A stretch of 64,000 nucleotides of DNA from positions 3,286,001 to 3,350,000 of the forward strand of contig NZ_CP100000.1 of the NCBI RefSeq assembly GCF_024138165.1, in the 5' to 3' direction. Below, in pieces: positions 61,548 to 64,000 of the stretch (positions are counted from its first letter, which is position 1; every line of letters starts with the position of its first letter). A model generated the notes under the pieces. It did no database searches, was not told the DNA's origin, and worked only from the letters and a program-made list of their open reading frames with translations. Made by a program: the position numbers and the translations under genes. This stretch comes from Halorussus vallis (lineage in GTDB: Archaea > Halobacteriota > Halobacteria > Halobacteriales > Haladaptataceae).

Positions 61548-62575
61548 ACAGGGAGAACGCCGACCCCGAAATCGCGCTCACGGGGTACGGAATCTACGTT
61601 CCCGAGGAAGTCGTCACGGGCGCAGAAATCGCGGCACGGAGCGGCATTCCCGAGGAGGTAGTGGTCGAGAAGATGGGCGTCGAAGAAAAGCGCGTGTGTC
61701 CGCCGGACGCCGACCACGTCACCGACATGTGCGTGAAGGCCGCCGAACGCGCGCTCGCCGACGCCGACCTCTCGGCCGAGGACCTCGATATGGTGCTGTA
61801 TCATGGCTCGGAGTTCAAGGACTTCGTGGTGTGGAGCGCCGCCGCCAACGTCGCCGAGCGCATCGGCGCCGACGAGGCGTTCGCCGCCGAGAGCTACGCG
61901 CTGTGCGCCGGTGCGCCGCTCGCGCTCCGCCAGGCCAAATCCCAACTGCTCGCCGACAGCCCGGAGAAAATCATGCTCGTCGCGGCGAGTCGCGAGGAAG
62001 ACCTCGTGAACTACGAGAACGAAGACTCGTCGTTCATGTTCAACTTCGGCAGCGGCGCTGGCGCCGCCGTCCTCGAAATCGACCCCGCGGACGGTCGCGC
62101 ACGCGCGACCGTCGGCGAGAGCGCCGCCGTCACCGACGGAAGCTTCTCCGAGGACGTGGTGATGCCCGCAGGCGGGTCCAGAAACCCACCGAGTCACGCC
62201 ACGGTCGACGCAGAACTCCACTCGCTGGACGTGCCCGACCCCGAGGGGATGAAAGAGCGCCTCGCGGAGGTGAGCCTGACGAACTTCGAGAAAGTCGCGG
62301 ACGAGGCGTTGACGCGGTCGGGCTACGACCGCTTGGACCTCGATTTCGTCGCGCTCACCCACATGAAGCGGTCGTTCCACGAGTACCTGACCGACCGCCT
62401 CGACGCCCGGAACTACTATCTGGACGAGTACGGTCACGTCCAGAGCGTCGACCAACTCCTCGCGCTCGACGAAGGCCTCTCGCGCGGCCTGGTCGAACCG
62501 GGCGACGTCGTGCTGTTCCTGGCCGCCGGCACCGGCTACACCTGGGCCGCCACCGTCGTCGAGTGGCGCGGCTGA
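61544..62575 (+). CDS. 3-oxoacyl-ACP synthase III (KAS III)-like enzyme
   Basis: 343 residues with a GTG that overlaps the livM stop. Thiolase fold of the FabH type: GYGIYVPEEVVT at the N-terminus, the nucleophile in SYALCAGAPLALRQ (Cys121), NFGSGAGAAVLEI, LTHMKRSFHEYL with the catalytic-type His, and YGHVQSVDQLLALDEG where Asn of the usual GN motif is replaced by His. Terminal gene of the importer operon, so it probably condenses or cleaves a CoA ester of the imported compound. Archaea lack fatty-acid synthesis of the bacterial type, so true FabH activity is unlikely. Confidence 0.82.
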   Translation: MNRENADPEIALTGYGIYVPEEVVTGAEIAARSGIPEEVVVEKMGVEEKRVCPPDADHVTDMCVKAAERALADADLSAEDLDMVLYHGSEFKDFVVWSAAANVAERIGADEAFAAESYALCAGAPLALRQAKSQLLADSPEKIMLVAASREEDLVNYENEDSSFMFNFGSGAGAAVLEIDPADGRARATVGESAAVTDGSFSEDVVMPAGGSRNPPSHATVDAELHSLDVPDPEGMKERLAEVSLTNFEKVADEALTRSGYDRLDLDFVALTHMKRSFHEYLTDRLDARNYYLDEYGHVQSVDQLLALDEGLSRGLVEPGDVVLFLAAGTGYTWAATVVEWRG

Positions 62576-62603
62576 CCGCGGGCGAGGCCGAACCGATGGC
62601 AGA

Positions 62604-62639
62604 CCGGCGGCACCGACGACGGGTCGTCGGTGCCGCCGG
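62604..62639 (+). terminator. 17-bp perfect hairpin ending the transporter operon
   Basis: CCGGCGGCACCGACGAC-GG-GTCGTCGGTGCCGCCGG, 28 bp after the stop codon and followed by GATTTTCTC. Likely operon end. Confidence 0.75.
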
Positions 62640-62812
62640 GATTTTCTCTGGCTCCGACCCCGTTGAATTGGCCGACAGCGCCCCCGAACCCGTCCAATGG
62701 CTTTACCGTCGGGGTCGGCGTGGCGTACTCACGTGACTCCGACGGAACTCGTCGAAGCGCACGCGGTCGAATCGCACGCCACCGTTCCCCCCGCTCGTCG
62801 TCCCGCCGCACC

Positions 62813-64000
62813 ATGACCGACGAGTCCGTCTCGCGCCGTGGACTGCTCGCGAGCGTCGGCGCCGGGTTGGTCGGGACGGTCGGGCGCGGCCGCGGCCGCG
62901 AGGCGTCCCGGACGGCGCGCTACGTCGTCGGGACCGACTCGCGGGCCGCGGCCCGGGTCGCCGAGTCGCACGCGGCGGCGGTGAACCACGCGCTCGACTT
63001 CGGCGACGTCGGGGGCGCCGTGACCGGCCAGTTCGATTCGGCGGCCGCCGACGCGCTTGCCGGCAGGGACGACGTCCGGTACGTCGAGGAGGGGACGACC
63101 TTCCGGCCGCTGGCCGGGGAACGGACCGCGGCCGACCGGGCGCGCGAGCAGACCGTCCCCTGGGGCGTCGACCGCATCGACGCCGACGTCGCCCACGAGG
63201 CGGGTCACCGCGGCGACGGCGTCGACGTCGCGATCGTCGACAGCGGCATCCTGCCCGGCCACCCGGACCTGCGGGAGAACCTGGGCGAAGGGAAGGCCTA
63301 CGTCGACTGCTGGGCCGACGCCAGACCGACGTGCCGGCTGAAACCCAGCGGTACGAGCTTCGAGTGCTTCATCGAGGTGACGCTGTGCGCGACCGACTGG
63401 GGCGACGACCTCCCCAACGGCCACGGCACGCACGTCGCGGGGACGGTCGGCGCGGTCGACAACGACGCGGGCGTGCTCGGGGTCGCTCCGGCGGCGTCGC
63501 TCCACGCGGTCAAGGTCATCAACGCCGGCGGAGTCGCCCGTGACGTCGACATCGCGCGGGCCGTCAAGTACGTCGCCGACCGGGGATGGGACGTCGCCAA
63601 CCTGAGCTTTGGCAACCTCGCCGCCAGTCGGTTGCTCGCCGACGCCTGCCGGTACGCCGACGAGCGCGGCGTGTTGCTGGTCGCGGCCGCCGGCAACGGC
63701 GGGCCGCGCGACCGGACCGTGGCCACGCCCGCGCGGTTCGGGACGGTGCTCGCCGTGAGCGCGACGACCCGGGCCGACCGCGTCGCCCCGTTCTCCTCGC
63801 GCGGGCCGGCCATCGACCTCGCGGCGCCCGGCGCGGACGTCTGCTCGACCGCCAAGGCCGGCCGGTACGTCGACTCGGGCACCTCGATGGCGGCGCCCCA
63901 CGTCAGCGGTGTCGGGGCGCTCCTGATGGCCGACGGGTACTCGCACGAGGAGGCCCGCGAGCGACTCCGCGAAACCGCGGAGGACCTCGACGCGCCGGCC
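62813..64000 (+). CDS. subtilisin-like serine protease (partial, runs off right edge)
   Basis: 396 codons with no stop before the window end. N-terminal twin-arginine signal (SRRGLLASVGAGLVG), an I9-like propeptide (about 35-110), then the S8 catalytic domain: Asp143 in AIVDSGILPGH, His204 in NGHGTHVAG, and Ser358 in DSGTSMAAPHVSG. Between Asp and His it carries four cysteines (about 166, 174, 185, 192) in an insert, a feature suggesting one or two disulfides in the exported enzyme. Halolysin-type role likely. The C-terminus is unseen. Confidence 0.93.
   Translation, partial: MTDESVSRRGLLASVGAGLVGTVGRGRGREASRTARYVVGTDSRAAARVAESHAAAVNHALDFGDVGGAVTGQFDSAAADALAGRDDVRYVEEGTTFRPLAGERTAADRAREQTVPWGVDRIDADVAHEAGHRGDGVDVAIVDSGILPGHPDLRENLGEGKAYVDCWADARPTCRLKPSGTSFECFIEVTLCATDWGDDLPNGHGTHVAGTVGAVDNDAGVLGVAPAASLHAVKVINAGGVARDVDIARAVKYVADRGWDVANLSFGNLAASRLLADACRYADERGVLLVAAAGNGGPRDRTVATPARFGTVLAVSATTRADRVAPFSSRGPAIDLAAPGADVCSTAKAGRYVDSGTSMAAPHVSGVGALLMADGYSHEEARERLRETAEDLDAPA

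Noticed and set aside
1-64000. CRISPR array, rRNA, tRNA, insertion sequence or prophage
   Set aside because: I found no regularly spaced repeats, no cloverleaf, no rRNA-like stretch and no transposase, integrase or phage gene.

Overview
The window is 64 kb of a GC-rich chromosome from a haloarchaeon (class Halobacteria). The evidence is acidic, lysine-poor proteins, TATA-like boxes about 25-33 nt upstream of many starts with little or no leader, Tat-type lipoprotein signals, HTH-10 and HalX regulators, archaeal Pth2, the archaeal CoA-pathway pair (phosphopantoate ligase and pantoate kinase), geranylgeranylglyceryl phosphate synthase and haloarchaeal glucose dehydrogenase with GfcR. It resembles a Halorussus-like genome, but that genus-level guess is weak. 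It is ordinary chromosome: I see no rRNA, tRNA, CRISPR array, transposase or prophage. Two genes run off the edges: truD (left) and a subtilisin-like protease (right).

Layout. 0-10 kb: truD, a small Tat lipoprotein, pth2, two Yip1-like membrane proteins, dcd-thiR, a HalX response regulator convergent with a membrane histidine kinase, a DUF7344-like regulator, two PRC-barrel-like small proteins and a methyltransferase. 10-20 kb: the two CoA enzymes, a formate/nitrite-type channel, aspS, an ABC ATPase-permease-TetR operon, GGGP synthase and a CBS protein with a Gln/Arg-rich tail. 20-32 kb: topA, a MATE exporter, gatB, and a small coiled-coil gene followed by smc and scpA. 32-42 kb: an SDR, MTA phosphorylase, an SMR transporter, a PhoX-like protein, a phosphoribosyltransferase, a cytoplasmic trypsin-fold protein, an HTH-10 regulator divergent from a PhzF protein, and a 50-residue zinc ribbon. 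42-49 kb: a HypE/AIR-synthase-like protein, the gdh-gfcR sugar-catabolism operon, glutaredoxin, a PAPS-reductase-like PP-loop protein and membrane proteins. 49-64 kb: a hybrid sensor kinase, two aldo/keto reductases, an HTH-10 regulator, an SDR, a complete branched-chain-type ABC importer operon ending in a KAS III-like enzyme, and the start of a subtilase.

The most unusual content is a dispersed family of structured elements, roughly 120-180 nt cores, with five full copies (1384-1503, 11266-11448, 24706-24820, 54567-54689, 58084-58204), one miniature copy (1133-1166) and one degenerate copy (about 44690-44745). The cores fold into the same three-helix structure. The helices are kept by compensating base changes between copies, while the sequences CTAT and RATAT near the apex are conserved. 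Most copies start 60-110 nt after the stop codon of a gene on the same strand, and one lies inside the branched-chain transporter operon. This looks like a family of transcribed structured RNAs or an RNA-like mobile element. A second theme is long perfect palindromes sitting in frame inside genes (methyltransferase, both histidine kinases, ScpA, LivG, KAS III), always in places where a protein tolerates insertion.
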